Translations under genes and position numbers: made by a program
Notes under the pieces: generated by a model
What the model saw: only the letters and a program-made list of their open reading frames with translations
Told to the model about the DNA's origin: nothing
The model's database searches: none
In this document: piece after piece, positions 38,701 through 46,309 of the stretch
Layout of the letters: every line of letters starts with the position of its first letter
Position numbering within the stretch: position 1 is the first letter of the stretch
Assembly: GCA_037975125.1 (NCBI GenBank)
Contig: JAJQOW010000014.1
Coordinates: 23,583,914 to 23,647,913 of the forward strand
DNA length: 64,000 bases
Reading direction: 5' to 3'
Source of the DNA: Latrodectus hesperus
Lineage: Eukaryota > Arthropoda > Arachnida > Araneae > Theridiidae

Positions 38701-38963
38701 CTCCTTCCCTCATGGGATCCATTAATTTTCATAAAATGTTTTTTATTTTAAGATTGCTTTTGAATTAAGTACTTTTTTTAAAAAAAAAGTATAAATGGCT
38801 TGCTTTTTAGATAAAGAGTTTCTTCAGTGGGCGTGAAGTGGGGACAGGGGCACAATCCCTGCATCAGAGCCTGGAGCGTGTGAGAGCAAACATCCGATGG
38901 CGAACCAATACTGAAGCATCTGTGATCCAGTGGCTGCAGCACAATGTCAACAATTACACTTGA
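2201..38963 (+). CDS. Membrane-anchored M1 zinc aminopeptidase (18 coding exons)
   Basis: Gene-level span; exons are listed separately. The product is a type II membrane ectoenzyme that removes N-terminal residues from peptides. Visible parts, by residue: short cytosolic tail (1-44), one hydrophobic segment (about 45-65), N-terminal M1 beta domain, GAMENWG substrate-binding motif (368-374), HELAH zinc site (404-408), third zinc ligand E427 in LNEGFA exactly 18 residues after H408, catalytic-type Tyr490 in ISYKKGA, then the ERAP1_C-like helical C-terminal domain. Several N-x-S/T sites suit an extracellular protein. Length of about 974 aa is normal for the ERAP/LNPEP/TRHDE/ENPEP group. The SSHPV and YKKGAA segments look most TRHDE-like, the N-terminal domain more LNPEP-like, so I give no symbol. 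All exon joins keep frame except exon 9 to 10. Start chosen at the first of three tandem ATGs, which splices in phase to the membrane-anchor exon. Confidence 0.93.
2416..2745 (+). mobile_element. MITE-like element, copy 2, in intron 1
   Basis: About 330 bp, bounded by gggtaccctctggtttgg and, in reverse complement, gggtacctcttgatttttt. Homologous to copy 1 in the opposite orientation. It fills most of intron 1 and ends 48 bases before the exon 2 acceptor. No target duplication is convincing. Confidence 0.55.
2794..3424 (+). CDS. Aminopeptidase exon 2 (membrane anchor and N-terminal domain)
   Basis: Acceptor tttacag at 2787-2793, donor gtaagt at 3425. Encodes KIRRL-type basic residues just before a hydrophobic segment (from [14 protein letters not shown]), a Ser/Thr/Pro-rich stalk, and then the M1 N-terminal domain starting at [18 protein letters not shown]. 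The reading frame is already open at the acceptor, so the anchor belongs to this exon rather than to a start inside it. Confidence 0.92.
3425..7897 (+). other. Intron 2, no recognisable element
   Basis: 4.5 kb of AT-rich sequence between a perfect donor (gtaagt) and the acceptor at 7897. I see no repeat copies, TIRs or coding homology in it. Confidence 0.6.
7898..8171 (+). CDS. Aminopeptidase exon 3
   Basis: Completes a split Lys codon and reads [20 protein letters not shown], the conserved M1 segment ending in CFDEP. It then reads [14 protein letters not shown], another family hallmark. Donor gtgagt at 8172, phase 0. Confidence 0.93.
8699..9596 (+). mobile_element. TA-flanked TIR element, copy 1 (intron 3)
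   Basis: About 0.9 kb, with terminal inverted repeats (ctgtatttttttgtatataa; right end in reverse complement ccatattttcctatatatta), flanked by TA on both sides. Subterminal sequence holds a palindrome-like ataatc...ggattat. Homologous along its length to 48388-49183 and, inverted, to 23075-24024. No intact transposase, so a non-autonomous element; TA flanks suggest a Tc1/mariner-type or similar mobiliser. Confidence 0.65.
11817..11937 (+). CDS. Aminopeptidase exon 4
   Basis: Acceptor ttttaaag; reads [20 protein letters not shown] and ends at YPLNKL plus one base of Asp (donor gtaatt at 11938). This is the segment normally placed just before the IPDF-GAMEN motif. Confidence 0.92.
12810..12862. 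repeat. T-rich low-complexity tract
   Basis: Almost uninterrupted T with scattered A in intron 4. Likely slippage-generated. The surrounding intron (11938-13452) shows nothing else. Confidence 0.8.
13453..13607 (+). CDS. Aminopeptidase exon 5 (GAMEN and HELAH)
   Basis: Holds the two signature motifs: [13 protein letters not shown], which binds the substrate N-terminus, and HELAHQ, with two zinc-ligand histidines and the general-base Glu. Donor gtaaga at 13608 follows the Gln codon, phase 0. All motif residues are intact. Confidence 0.97.
13608..14489 (+). other. Intron 5, no recognisable element
   Basis: AT-rich; splits the HELAHQ|WFGN zinc-site region between two exons. Nothing else is visible. 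Confidence 0.6.
14490..14603 (+). CDS. Aminopeptidase exon 6 (third zinc ligand)
   Basis: Acceptor ttcttag; reads [20 protein letters not shown]. The Glu of LNEGF is the third zinc ligand, at the canonical 18-residue spacing from the last His of exon 5. Donor gtaatt at 14604, phase 0. Confidence 0.96.
16283..16336. repeat. (TA)27 microsatellite
   Basis: Pure TA dinucleotide run in intron 6, preceded by tatgtcc and followed by tgtgtata. Confidence 0.97.
16500..16730 (+). mobile_element. tRNA-derived SINE (family D) with internal duplication
   Basis: Starts with a tRNA-like A box (gtagcttagtgttaggatac) followed about 30 bases later by a B box (tgagttcaatcc). The body then repeats a ~77-bp unit twice (about 16575-16651 and 16652-16728), each with caaagctttggattttgtg and cttaggaaggataagatg. 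Confidence 0.6.
17108..17412 (+). mobile_element. tRNA-derived SINE (family B)
   Basis: A box tggcctggttggttagggc, B box gaatttgaatcctgg, a ~250-bp unrelated body and a (CAA)n tail at 17400-17411. A diverged inverted copy lies at 26800-27058, sharing the B box and the body block gtgaaatgatacctct in order. Pol III transcribed by type; mobilised by a LINE in trans. Confidence 0.75.
17557..17937 (-). mobile_element. tRNA-derived SINE (family C), complete with target duplication
   Basis: On the minus strand it begins ggccatggtagcctagtggt (A box), has B box ggggttcgattccc, a ~300-bp body and an (AAC)n tail. It is flanked by an exact 11-bp duplication, attatagctgt, at 17546-17556 and 17938-17948, so both ends are defined. 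Much GC-richer than the surrounding intron. Confidence 0.88.
18365..18499 (+). CDS. Aminopeptidase exon 7 (catalytic Tyr)
   Basis: 45 codons from [20 protein letters not shown] through SSHPV to FDFISYKK. The Tyr of ISY matches the transition-state-stabilising Tyr of M1 peptidases. Acceptor attgcag, donor gtactc at 18500. Confidence 0.94.
18500..20627 (+). other. Intron 7, no recognisable element
   Basis: 2.1 kb of AT-rich sequence with small local duplications such as attgataattttg repeated three times near 20050-20110. No transposon homology seen. Confidence 0.55.
20628..20759 (+). CDS. Aminopeptidase exon 8
   Basis: 44 codons, [20 protein letters not shown] to DLWDAFTQ, continuing the YKKGA segment begun in exon 7. 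Acceptor tatgtag, donor gtactt at 20760. The frame runs on to a stop in the intron, so use of the donor is required. Confidence 0.93.
20760..21438 (+). other. Intron 8, no recognisable element
   Basis: 679 bases, AT-rich, between gtactt and tgatag splice sites. Nothing else seen. Confidence 0.6.
21439..21700 (+). CDS. Aminopeptidase exon 9
   Basis: Reads [20 protein letters not shown], then [20 protein letters not shown] and a beta-sandwich segment ending FWLNMTD plus one base. The only sensible donor is gtatgg at 21701, which leaves one codon base. This does not fit the next exon's phase (see findings). Confidence 0.92.
22394..22545 (+). mobile_element. Degenerate SINE (family A)
   Basis: Aligns in order with the young SINE at 42803-42978: gaatcattagc, ccttcagttcaatagttcg, then actttaaattgtaggctcc and gaattagcccttgtgtacaaa. 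The promoter boxes are decayed, so it is an old copy. Confidence 0.6.
23075..24024 (-). mobile_element. TA-flanked TIR element, copy 3 (intron 9)
   Basis: Full-length inverted copy of the 0.9-kb family: left end ta|gtatattttcc, right end ggaaaatatcg|ta. Interior matches the others strongly, for example ataaaaaaatggtgacaaac and catgtggaagtaaaagtgta against the reverse complement of 48700-48840. About 950 bp, no intact long ORF. Confidence 0.7.
25495..25621 (+). CDS. Aminopeptidase exon 10 (phase break at its start)
   Basis: Clear family match: [20 protein letters not shown] then [17 protein letters not shown]. Acceptor cttctccag at 25486-25494, donor gtaagt at 25622, phase 0 out. At this acceptor the exon supplies one base before the first full codon, whereas exon 9 leaves one base, so one base is lacking. 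The residue count around the join is otherwise normal for the family. Confidence 0.9.
26800..27058 (-). mobile_element. tRNA-derived SINE (family B), inverted copy
   Basis: In reverse complement shows cctgggttgatcactgggtc, the B-box block gactgtgaatttgaatccc, and the shared body gtgaaatgatatctct, all collinear with 17108-17412. Lies in intron 10. Confidence 0.7.
27315..27370 (+). CDS. Aminopeptidase exon 11
   Basis: Only 56 bases: [18 protein letters not shown] plus two bases of Arg. This is the conserved DRA-LLDDA motif at the start of the C-terminal helical domain. Acceptor acttaaag, donor gtatga at 27371. Confidence 0.92.
27371..28823 (+). other. Intron 11, no recognisable element
   Basis: AT-rich, with an A-rich low-complexity stretch near 28135-28165. 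No repeat-family homology detected. Confidence 0.55.
28824..28971 (+). CDS. Aminopeptidase exon 12
   Basis: Completes Arg and reads [20 protein letters not shown] then [18 protein letters not shown]. The NLTRYL-YVPW pattern is typical of the family. Acceptor tttttag, donor gtatgt at 28972, phase 0. Confidence 0.93.
28972..30287 (+). other. Intron 12, no recognisable element
   Basis: AT-rich; nothing further seen. Confidence 0.55.
30288..30361 (+). CDS. Aminopeptidase exon 13
   Basis: 74 bases: [24 protein letters not shown] plus two bases of Lys. Acceptor attttag, donor gtaaaa at 30362. Confidence 0.9.
32130..33076 (-). pseudogene. Dead Tc1-type transposase in intron 13
   Basis: Minus-strand frames give, in order, an N-terminal [20 protein letters not shown], a central [18 protein letters not shown] (normally SDESRF around the first catalytic Asp), a WP-QS-LK remnant of the WP-SPDLNPIE block, and DEWKNIP...ANASYGAP at the C-terminus. 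Frame jumps and stops are frequent, and the first catalytic Asp reads Asn. Terminal repeats are not recognisable. Confidence 0.75.
33533..33637 (+). CDS. Aminopeptidase exon 14
   Basis: Completes Lys and reads [20 protein letters not shown] to NWMLHQV plus two bases. The donor is the weak gttgtg at 33638. The alternative gttagg at 33633 would break the frame with exon 15, so 33637 is preferred. Confidence 0.86.
35040..35185 (+). mobile_element. Degenerate SINE (family A) in intron 14
   Basis: Collinear with 42803-42978: gaatggttagtactctta, cagttcaagttcttg, ccaattctgatcatggatg, gtttgttgtgattcagcatc and tttaaactatagatcc. Better preserved than the 22.4-kb copy but without a clear target duplication. 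Confidence 0.7.
35512..35735. repeat. Compound palindromic (TA)n block
   Basis: Four pure (TA)n runs (35512-35575, 35599-35626, 35639-35664, 35676-35733) separated by short unique pieces. The pieces include a perfect inverted repeat, ttatgcatttactta (35586-35600) and its complement (35625-35639). The 19-mer tataaagcatttgcttatg occurs at both ends (35572-35590 and 35731-35749). Confidence 0.95.
36353..36520 (+). CDS. Aminopeptidase exon 15
   Basis: Completes Arg and reads [20 protein letters not shown] through [14 protein letters not shown], the typical PNLR-VY and LL-AL segments. The first AG of a tandem AGAG acceptor (36351-36352) is used, since only it keeps frame. Donor gtatgc at 36521. 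Confidence 0.91.
36521..37520 (+). other. Intron 15, no recognisable element
   Basis: Contains a short imperfect inverted repeat (tttatctatagaataaa / tttattctatagataaa, about 36603-36640) able to form a hairpin. Otherwise AT-rich and featureless. Confidence 0.6.
37521..37661 (+). CDS. Aminopeptidase exon 16
   Basis: Completes Gln and reads [20 protein letters not shown] through [16 protein letters not shown]. This is the QD-V-GR-AW-F-NW repeat pattern of the C-terminal domain. Acceptor ttttccag, donor gtaagt at 37662. Confidence 0.93.
37662..38205 (+). other. Intron 16, no recognisable element
   Basis: 544 bases of AT-rich sequence between strong splice sites. Confidence 0.6.
38206..38287 (+). 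CDS. Aminopeptidase exon 17
   Basis: Completes Thr and reads [20 protein letters not shown] to DYNE. Acceptor tttaacag, donor gttagt at 38288, phase 0. Confidence 0.91.
38288..38810 (+). other. Intron 17, no recognisable element
   Basis: 523 bases, AT-rich, ending in the pyrimidine tract gctttttag. Confidence 0.6.
38811..38963 (+). CDS. Aminopeptidase exon 18 (stop codon)
   Basis: [20 protein letters not shown] then [20 protein letters not shown] and a stop (TGA 38961-38963). Matches the family ending of G-G-R-L-V--NI-W. This exon is noticeably GC-richer than the rest. Acceptor tgctttttag. Confidence 0.94.
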   Translation: MKSFFSGREVGTGAQSLHQSLERVRANIRWRTNTEASVIQWLQHNVNNYT

Positions 38964-40200
38964 ATGTTTCCAATGGCCCCAGTAACACTGATTTCCTAAT
39001 TTTAAGGCTTTAAGCATTTTGTGTATTTGTCAAGTATTAGAAATATTTGGTGCTAAACTAAGCCCTTATTCAAAAACACTTAATCAAAGCTGTTTTCTTT
39101 TTAAACTTTGTTTTGGTTTGTGATATTTATTATAATAATATTCTTTTTAAATATGTTGTATTTTGCGCTGAAAAGCTTAACTTTAAAATGCTGGAATGAT
39201 TCAAGTTTGTTTTTAAAATGCATCATGATCATAGATATGAAATAAATATTAAAATATAAAACTGTATTGATTGAATTAGGAAGCAGTTCCTTTTTGAAAA
39301 TCAGTTCTGAAAAATTGATGGGTTTTTTTTAATTAATTACTTTTTTGAAGTCGTTAAAAAACTATTTTGTTATAATCTCTTCTGTACTGTATGGTTTCAC
39401 TTTACGTTTTGAATTTTTTTTTTTTTTTAGTTTCATTAATTTGAAAAACAAAATATTTCCACAACATTTTTTTTTTTTTGGAACAATATTGAATTATAAT
39501 GTTTGTTTATTATATTGGAAATTGTTGCCAGGATTGTTTTTAACATTTGATTGCTACTTTGATGTTATGTAGATATCTTAAGAAATTGTTTTTTTTTTTT
39601 TATCCAAAAATACTATAAAATTATTTCTCCTATAAAAATAGCTATTTTGAGAAAAGAATTAGAACTGTAGGATTTGTTTTGTCTAAATTAAAACAGAAAT
39701 TTTTATACTTACTTTGATTTAACTTTCTCTAATTTTTTTTCCTTTGAAATATATTTTTGTTTGAATTATTTTAGTTTCAGAAAATTAATGATTACAAAAA
39801 ATTATTTCTAATTTTAAAATTAAGAAAATTCATTTAATGTTTCCATTTGTAAAAAATTAAAAAACTCAATTGTGCAGGAAGATTTTTAAGATAAGATAAT
39901 GGGATTTATCTTTAACATGTTATATATTTGTTCACCTAAAATACTTAGAATTCATGTTAAAGATTTTGTCCTTGATTTACGCAATTTTTATTGATTAATA
40001 TATTTAAATAACAAATCAGAATTCTCATTCATTTTTTTTTAGTTTAAAATATTCATTTCTAAAATAATTTTGGAATGTATGCATGTGTGATCTTTAAATC
40101 ATTATTAAGCTCTATTTACTCAGTAGAGGATATTTATTAGAAATAACTATATTCTTATATTGTATATTTTGATGTGAATAAAACTTGGAGAATTTCAATA
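38964..40200 (+). other. Aminopeptidase 3' UTR (approximate)
   Basis: AT-rich sequence with T runs and no ORF of note. Candidate polyadenylation signals (aataaa) lie at 40177-40182 and 40578-40583, with an earlier one near 39241. The end is therefore a guess between 39.3 and 40.6 kb. Confidence 0.45.
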
Positions 40201-40599
40201 TTCTGTGCTGATCTAGTTTTTCATTCCAAGTTTTAATTTTATTTTGTATTCATTTGCGTAACCATGTACTTGTCATTCAAACCATTATACATACTTAAAA
40301 TATGTGAAATAAGTCATGCATTTTTTTTTTTTGAATGCGCATTTTATTATATTCTCCTTTAAGCTGGCATAATCAGTGTAATTAAATAGGATGCCATATA
40401 ATTGTATTTCATGTGATGCATATTGTTATTCTGCAGTTTATTGTGATAAAATGGAATTACCGAAACATTTGAATGTGTATTAGATGTTTATAAGTTTATC
40501 AATATCCATTCAGTATTTGATGTTGTTTGTTAAATGCATTTATATGATGAGTGTAATTGTAAATATTTTGTAAAAAAAATAAAATCGAATGAAAATTCA

Positions 40600-42788
40600 C
40601 TTCTTTCCTCTTATGTCAATGTTAAAGTAAAAGAAAACTTTAAGAAAGAGAAAGAAAGAAAATTGTGTTTTGATTTATTTTATTTTTTTATATATTTTTT
40701 TACATGTACATAATTTATCACAAAAGTTTTGTTATAAATATAACAAACAAGAAAAGTCCAAAATTTTTTTTATTTGGATCAAGAGTATCTAGCTTGTTGC
40801 TAAATATTCCTGATTGATTAGAAACAGAGTTAGTTATACACCCTTTAAAGATTTATATATTATTTTGTTAATCCTTTGATTTTTTTCAACTTGTAAAATA
40901 GCATACTTTGATTTAATTGATAAAATAGTTTACTGTAAATATAAACATTGTTTCTAGAAAATGATTATATATTAAAGGATTTTTTAAATTATATTTCTTG
41001 TATGTTACATCAAATTTAAATTATTTTATTGTTGTTTTATGTTTTTAAAGTTGAATTTTATAAATTGAAATTTATAAGATTACTTATTAGAATTTATTTT
41101 TTCCTTGTGTTTAGATACTGATCTTTTATTACATGATAACCTGTGATGCCATGACAACCTTGTGTTATTGTTTCCTTATGTTTTGTTAATGTTTCCTAAA
41201 TATAAAAAAATGATCGTTTAAATATTATTACTTCTACAAACAATTTATAAAATGTGCTCAATGCACTCAGGCTGTATATGATCATGTGGAAAAATTATGT
41301 ATAAACATTTTTATAGCGAGAATTTAAAAATCTTGATATTATTCGTCAAAACTGTTATAAAATGTGTAGGCTGCTATATGTAGAGATTAATATGCTTCAA
41401 CAATTTATTGTCTATAATTATTTTAAGTTATTCAAAACTATTATTTGTATTCTTCATAACAAATGTCTGTTATGAATGTCTTTTCTGTTAATATCTCAAT
41501 GAATTTTGCCCTGAAAATTTTCTAATGTAAGCATATATTTTTAGTAAATTTACTTCTATCTTTATATTGAATGTCATCTAAAGCTAATTGTGAATGTTAC
41601 ATTCAAATGACAATAATGTTTAAAACATCAAACTGAAATATTATGTAAAAAGCAATGTTTTTGAATAAAATTTATTATAATATTTTGATCAATTTATTCA
41701 TTCACATACATTACATTGTTATTATTGAAACTGTCCTTAAAACTATTAATGAAATATAATATTTATTAAAAAAAGTTCTTATTTGCATATATGAATACTT
41801 ATGCAGTATTGTTTATGGATACACTTGCAAATTACTTTTGTATGAAATATGTTGTTTACTTATGTATTGATAATTCATCATTAGTATAATTTGGCATAAC
41901 TTACACTTTTTATTATTTGATTTAAATTGTTTTCTTCAAGTATTCATAAAAAATATAAAAGTAACATTAAATTTAAGTAAAATTAAAAAACATAAAACTT
42001 TTTGTATTTTTAAATAAATGAGTTGTATTCTTAAATTGAACTACAGATGTTCAATATTTACAACTTGTGATTTATCTTATTTAAAAATTTTAATTTAAAA
42101 TAGACAATGTAGACACTAAATAACAAAATACTTTTTATTCTGCTGTTTTTTATTTTTATTTTTTTATTGAAATTTATATTACATCCAAAGTTTATTTACA
42201 ATTCATGTGGCACAAAAATTCTTCACACAATTTTTATTTTGAATTGACAAACATTTTAAATTTGGCTTTAGAAAAAACTTGAGATACTAATTTATAATTA
42301 AACCATGATAAAGTGTCAAAAACAATTTAGTCAAATTAATTTTATCATGGCATACTTACGTATTATCCCATCGACCATATCCGCGAAAAAATAAATGCCC
42401 TCACCATATAAAATACAAATGAAGTTTATATCTATTTCTATTTAATTTATGGTGCTAAGATAAAAGTAAACTATTCTGCTTTTCCTTCATATTTCGAAAA
42501 AATATTAAAATTTGCAAACATAAATAAGCAAATCGACAGGCGCGAACTTCGTTTCAAATTAGACCGGGGGATAAGAAACCATAGGGTTGCTAAAATTAAG
42601 TCCGAACAATATTCATATTTTATACCGCCAAATTATAGCAACTACTTTCTTTAAGTGCGCATGCGTTAGAATTCCCATCTGGAGCCAACGTTCCAGGCCT
42701 GGTCTCGAAACACTAGTGTATTTGTGACAAAGTCGCCGGATTTAAATTAGCACTCAGCAGACATGTTTCATGGGATTACAACATGGTT
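40600..42788. other. Intergenic, no recognisable element
   Basis: AT-rich and without ORFs to about 42.5 kb. From about 42.53 to 42.79 kb the base composition becomes clearly GC-richer (for example aagtgcgcatgcg, aaagtcgccgg). This suggests either a repeat I do not recognise or the start of the transposon-rich block. Confidence 0.45.
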
Positions 42789-42802
42789 CCTCTTCGATAA
42801 GC

Positions 42803-42978
42803 GCCGAGCTGGCAGCCGAATGGTTAGCGCTCTTGCCTTCGGTTCAACAGTTCGTGGGTTCGAATCCCACCTTGGGCATGGATGTTTGTAGTGGTTCGGA
42901 ATCCACTTTAAACCGTAAGTTCCGGTCTAATTAGTCTTCGTGTGCAAAAAATGACCGTTGAGCGACATAGAAACCAAA
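42803..42978 (+). mobile_element. Young tRNA-derived SINE (family A) with 14-bp target duplication
   Basis: 176 bp. A box tggcagccgaatggttagcg (42810-42829), B box ggttcgaatccc (42857-42868), then a short body ending accaaa. It is flanked by an exact duplication cctcttcgataagc at 42789-42802 and 42979-42992. Intact Pol III boxes and a perfect duplication indicate a recent insertion. Older copies at 22.4 and 35.0 kb and a truncated one at 51.7 kb belong to the same family. Confidence 0.92.
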
Positions 42979-43119
42979 CCTCTTCGATAAGCAGGGACAA
43001 AAGTTCTCCAATGATAGGTATGCACTAGACGTTTTTATGACATTATCATGTCAAAATCTGTAGGTTTTTTCATGAATTCGTATAAAGCTCAAGTTTTCAC
43101 TTTTGGATTTGCGGACAGT

Positions 43120-43640
43120 TCAAACATCCAAGAAAATGATAAAGCTCCGATTCCCAAGGAATATATCTTCTAAACGAGATTGGGAATAGAGTAAGTGTTT
43201 TTTGCTTATGGGTATCAAGTGTGAGAAATTGGAAGCATATTTGCTATTTTCCCACTTGTCTAATCTTTTGAGCTGGAATGCTTTTTTTATGTGATGTCCA
43301 AAGTCATCGGGAGATATAGATTTCAGACAATAAGGGCTGAAAATTGCGGATTTTGCTAGAGAATCGATAATCTCATTTCCCTGGATTCCTGAATGGCCCG
43401 GGATCCAAATTAATTGTATCTCTTGACAAGTTTGCACTGCTAATAAAAATTTTTCTTTTATTTTTTGAATGATAACAGGAGATGTTTGATTGCAATTAGA
43501 TAAAGATTTGAGACATGAATACGAATCAGTGAAGATTATATATCTTTCTGCCTGTACATAAATTTTAGATACAGCAGTAAGCAAAAGCCATTGCCTCTGC
43601 GGTAAATATTGAGTTTAGGCAGTTTAATTTATACCCGATA
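43120..43640 (-). pseudogene. LINE RNase H domain, broken
   Basis: Reads YIIFTDSYSCLKSL and later IQLIWIPGHSGIQGNEIIDS LAK, the catalytic Asp and the H-GI-GNE--D motif of RNase H1-like domains. The AEAMAF start of the domain is in a different frame around 43590. Confidence 0.85.
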
Positions 43641-44029
43641 TCGATATATTGGTTTTAGAATTGAAAACTGCAATTCCCAGGTTTGAACCTTGTTTTGAAG
43701 CGTCCGTAAAAATTTTAATATATTCCTGCCAAATAGAGTTATAATATTCATTAAAATTATTACAAATAATATCTTAGGGTATATTCTTCGACTGGAAAGG
43801 CAAGCCCAAGTATTTGATTATTACGTTTACTGGATTTTCTTCAATTCTGTTTGGAGGAATTAAAATTGGGATTTTTAATAATTGGTCTACTTGAATTCCT
43901 TGAGAAGAAAACTAGTCTTTTGCTCTGATAGCCAGTGGTTGGCCACTATTCATGTGATTTGAATGATATTTTATTCCACCAAATAGCACAAGGAGATAGT
44001 TTCCATTTGCAAATGTTTCGTACATAGAA

Positions 44030-45695
44030 TCTTAAGGATAGCATCTCATGCCTGGTTGATAAAGGAAGAACTTCGGTTTCTTGAAGAATTGGGATGAGTG
44101 TCCATTTAGGAAGCGCTGTACAATTCTCATAGCGGCATGATATGGAGTCTCTAGGATACTTTGGTCTAATTTACTGGCAGTGACGAATACACGACATCCA
44201 TAATCCAACCCACTGACAATATAAGACTGGGCTATCTTTATTAGGTGAAATGTTCGTGCACCCCACCTGTTGCTTGCAATTGCTTTCAGGACATTCAACT
44301 TCTTTAGAGTGGATTTTCTCTTTTGTATGAAATGATGCCGGAAATTCAAGTTATGTGAAAAATACATACCTAAAATTCGTACATGCTGGTTCCATCGAAT
44401 AGGTTGCTGATTAATATATAAATTGAATTCATGCTGTTTCCTCCTTGTCGAGAAATTAATTACTGAACATTTTTGAGGATCCACCACGAGTTTCCATTGT
44501 TGGCACCACTCCTGTAGTTTGATAAGAGCATTTGTCATTTTGATTTCTAGTTTTTCTAGGTTTGTTGATTTATACAGTAATATTATGCCGTCTGCATAAA
44601 TATAGCACTCAATGCCATCGGGAATTATTTCATAAATGTCTGTTATAAATATGGTAAAAAGGAAAGGAGATAATACACTTCCTTGAGGCACACCCCCTAT
44701 GGAAGGACATTTGGTCTGATACCTCACCCCTCCATTTAACTTGGAAACTTCGATTTATGATGAGATTATAAATCCATAGTGCTGCATTACCTTTAATATT
44801 TGCATTTAATAGCTTAAAATTAGGCCATCCTACCACATTGAATCATAAGCTTTTGCAATATCTACAATGACACACAAAATAAACTTTTTGGAGGATCGAG
44901 CAGATATAATTGAATGATGGATGATAGATAATATGCTGCCGCATCCTCTATTTGGCAAAAATCCGTGGTGATTTATGTTGAGGATTGGTGATGAATATAC
45001 ATGGTTGGTGAGTCGTTTTAAAATCATGCGCTCAACAGTTTTACAAAGAACGCTAGTAAGAGAAATAGGTCGGTAGAATTTGATGTCATCATAGCTTTTT
45101 TCTGGTTTTAGAATGGGGGTAATCTTATATTTTTTCCATATCTTTGGAACTATTCCTTTATCCATGATTTATTTATAATATTTAAGAGACAGTTAAGGTT
45201 ATTATGATCTGTGAATTGAAGTATCTTTGCCAAGATTTTGTCCGGACCAGCTGATATGTTTCTGTATTGGGTAATTGCCTTCTGTAGTTCTGTCAATGAA
45301 AAAGGGTGGTTGTATGAATACTTGAAGTCTGTGCAGAAATTTAGTGGTATTCCTTTAGAAATAGGATATGTAGAGTAATAGTTTGCAAAGAGATTTGCTT
45401 GAGCGACAGCGTCAGTTTTTGCTCTGGATCCTTCCATTATATATAGATATGAGACTGAGCATATGGATACTCTATTTTGAAGACTTTTTAGAATACGATA
45501 ATAATCTTTGGACTGTCCGGCAGACCTTTTGGCTATACGCCAGAGTCTTCTCTTTTGTCTTAATAGATAGTTACATTTTGAATTCCAACAAGGAGGGTAG
45601 GATTTATACGGGAACTTTTGCCATTTTCGAAATTTAGTTAAATTATGTTGACTGATATCACTGAATTGGTTGATAGTTTCTAATTTGTTATTCAA
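44030..45695 (-). pseudogene. LINE reverse transcriptase, polymerase box mutated
   Basis: Three consecutive frames: a linker reading RQKRRLWRIAKRS (45695-45150), RT fingers and motif A with FYRPISLTSVLCKTVERMIL and IVDIAKAYDSMW (45165-44830), then GGVPQGSVLSPFLF and the polymerase box as YADGIILL (44727-44032). The usual box is Y/F-A-D-D, so the second catalytic Asp is Gly (codon 44587-44589). The thumb follows. Confidence 0.88.
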
Positions 45696-45699
45696 CTGC

Positions 45700-46300
45700 T
45701 GGTTAAATGAAGTGAAAAATTCAGTCTACAGAATCCGCACTTGCTATTGTGGGTTTTCACCATTGATAGAAATAATCGTTTAAATTGGTACATGATCGCT
45801 ACCAAACGAATCTGGATGGATATTGATAGCGCACAAATGAAAGATATCTGATAAGACTATGGAGTAATAAATAAGAGAGGGGTTGTGATGTGGACCAAAA
45901 TGCGTCGGAACCTTAGTATTCAAGAGGCAAAAGTTACTTTCTTATATCCATTCGTAGAACTCAAGACTTTGGGGAGATTTGGATAGACTCCCAAAATCGC
46001 GGTATGTCGAACGTTAAAATCTCCAAGAAAAATAAAAGGTAATCTGATATCTTGGATTATACTGTTCAACCAAACGCTTGAAAATTTTTCAGTAGGGATG
46101 CATAAATTTATTATGAAAAGAGTTAGACTTTTGGTTGTAAATTTTAAGTGTAAAAGTATCACTTAAGAGATACTTTTACAAATAAAAGTTCCCAACCTTC
46201 ATCTGGAAGATGTGTTGGATTGTAGATTTGAGTTGGATATGAATTATCTATGGCATAAAAACAGACAGAAAATTTGAAACCGCCTCAAATTAGTACCTAT
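45700..46300 (-). pseudogene. LINE endonuclease domain, broken
   Basis: Shows the AP-endonuclease motifs FIFLGDFNVRH (about 46008-46040) and GSDHVP (45788-45802), the metal-binding and catalytic SDH motif, in the right order and spacing. The N-terminal part lies in another frame near 46150-46300. Nicks target DNA in live relatives. Confidence 0.75.
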
Positions 46301-46309
46301 GTATTCGTG

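Noticed and set aside
42810..42868. Possible true tRNA gene
   Set aside because: A and B boxes are good, but there is no acceptor-stem pairing and the unit is flanked by a target duplication with a SINE body, so it is a SINE head.
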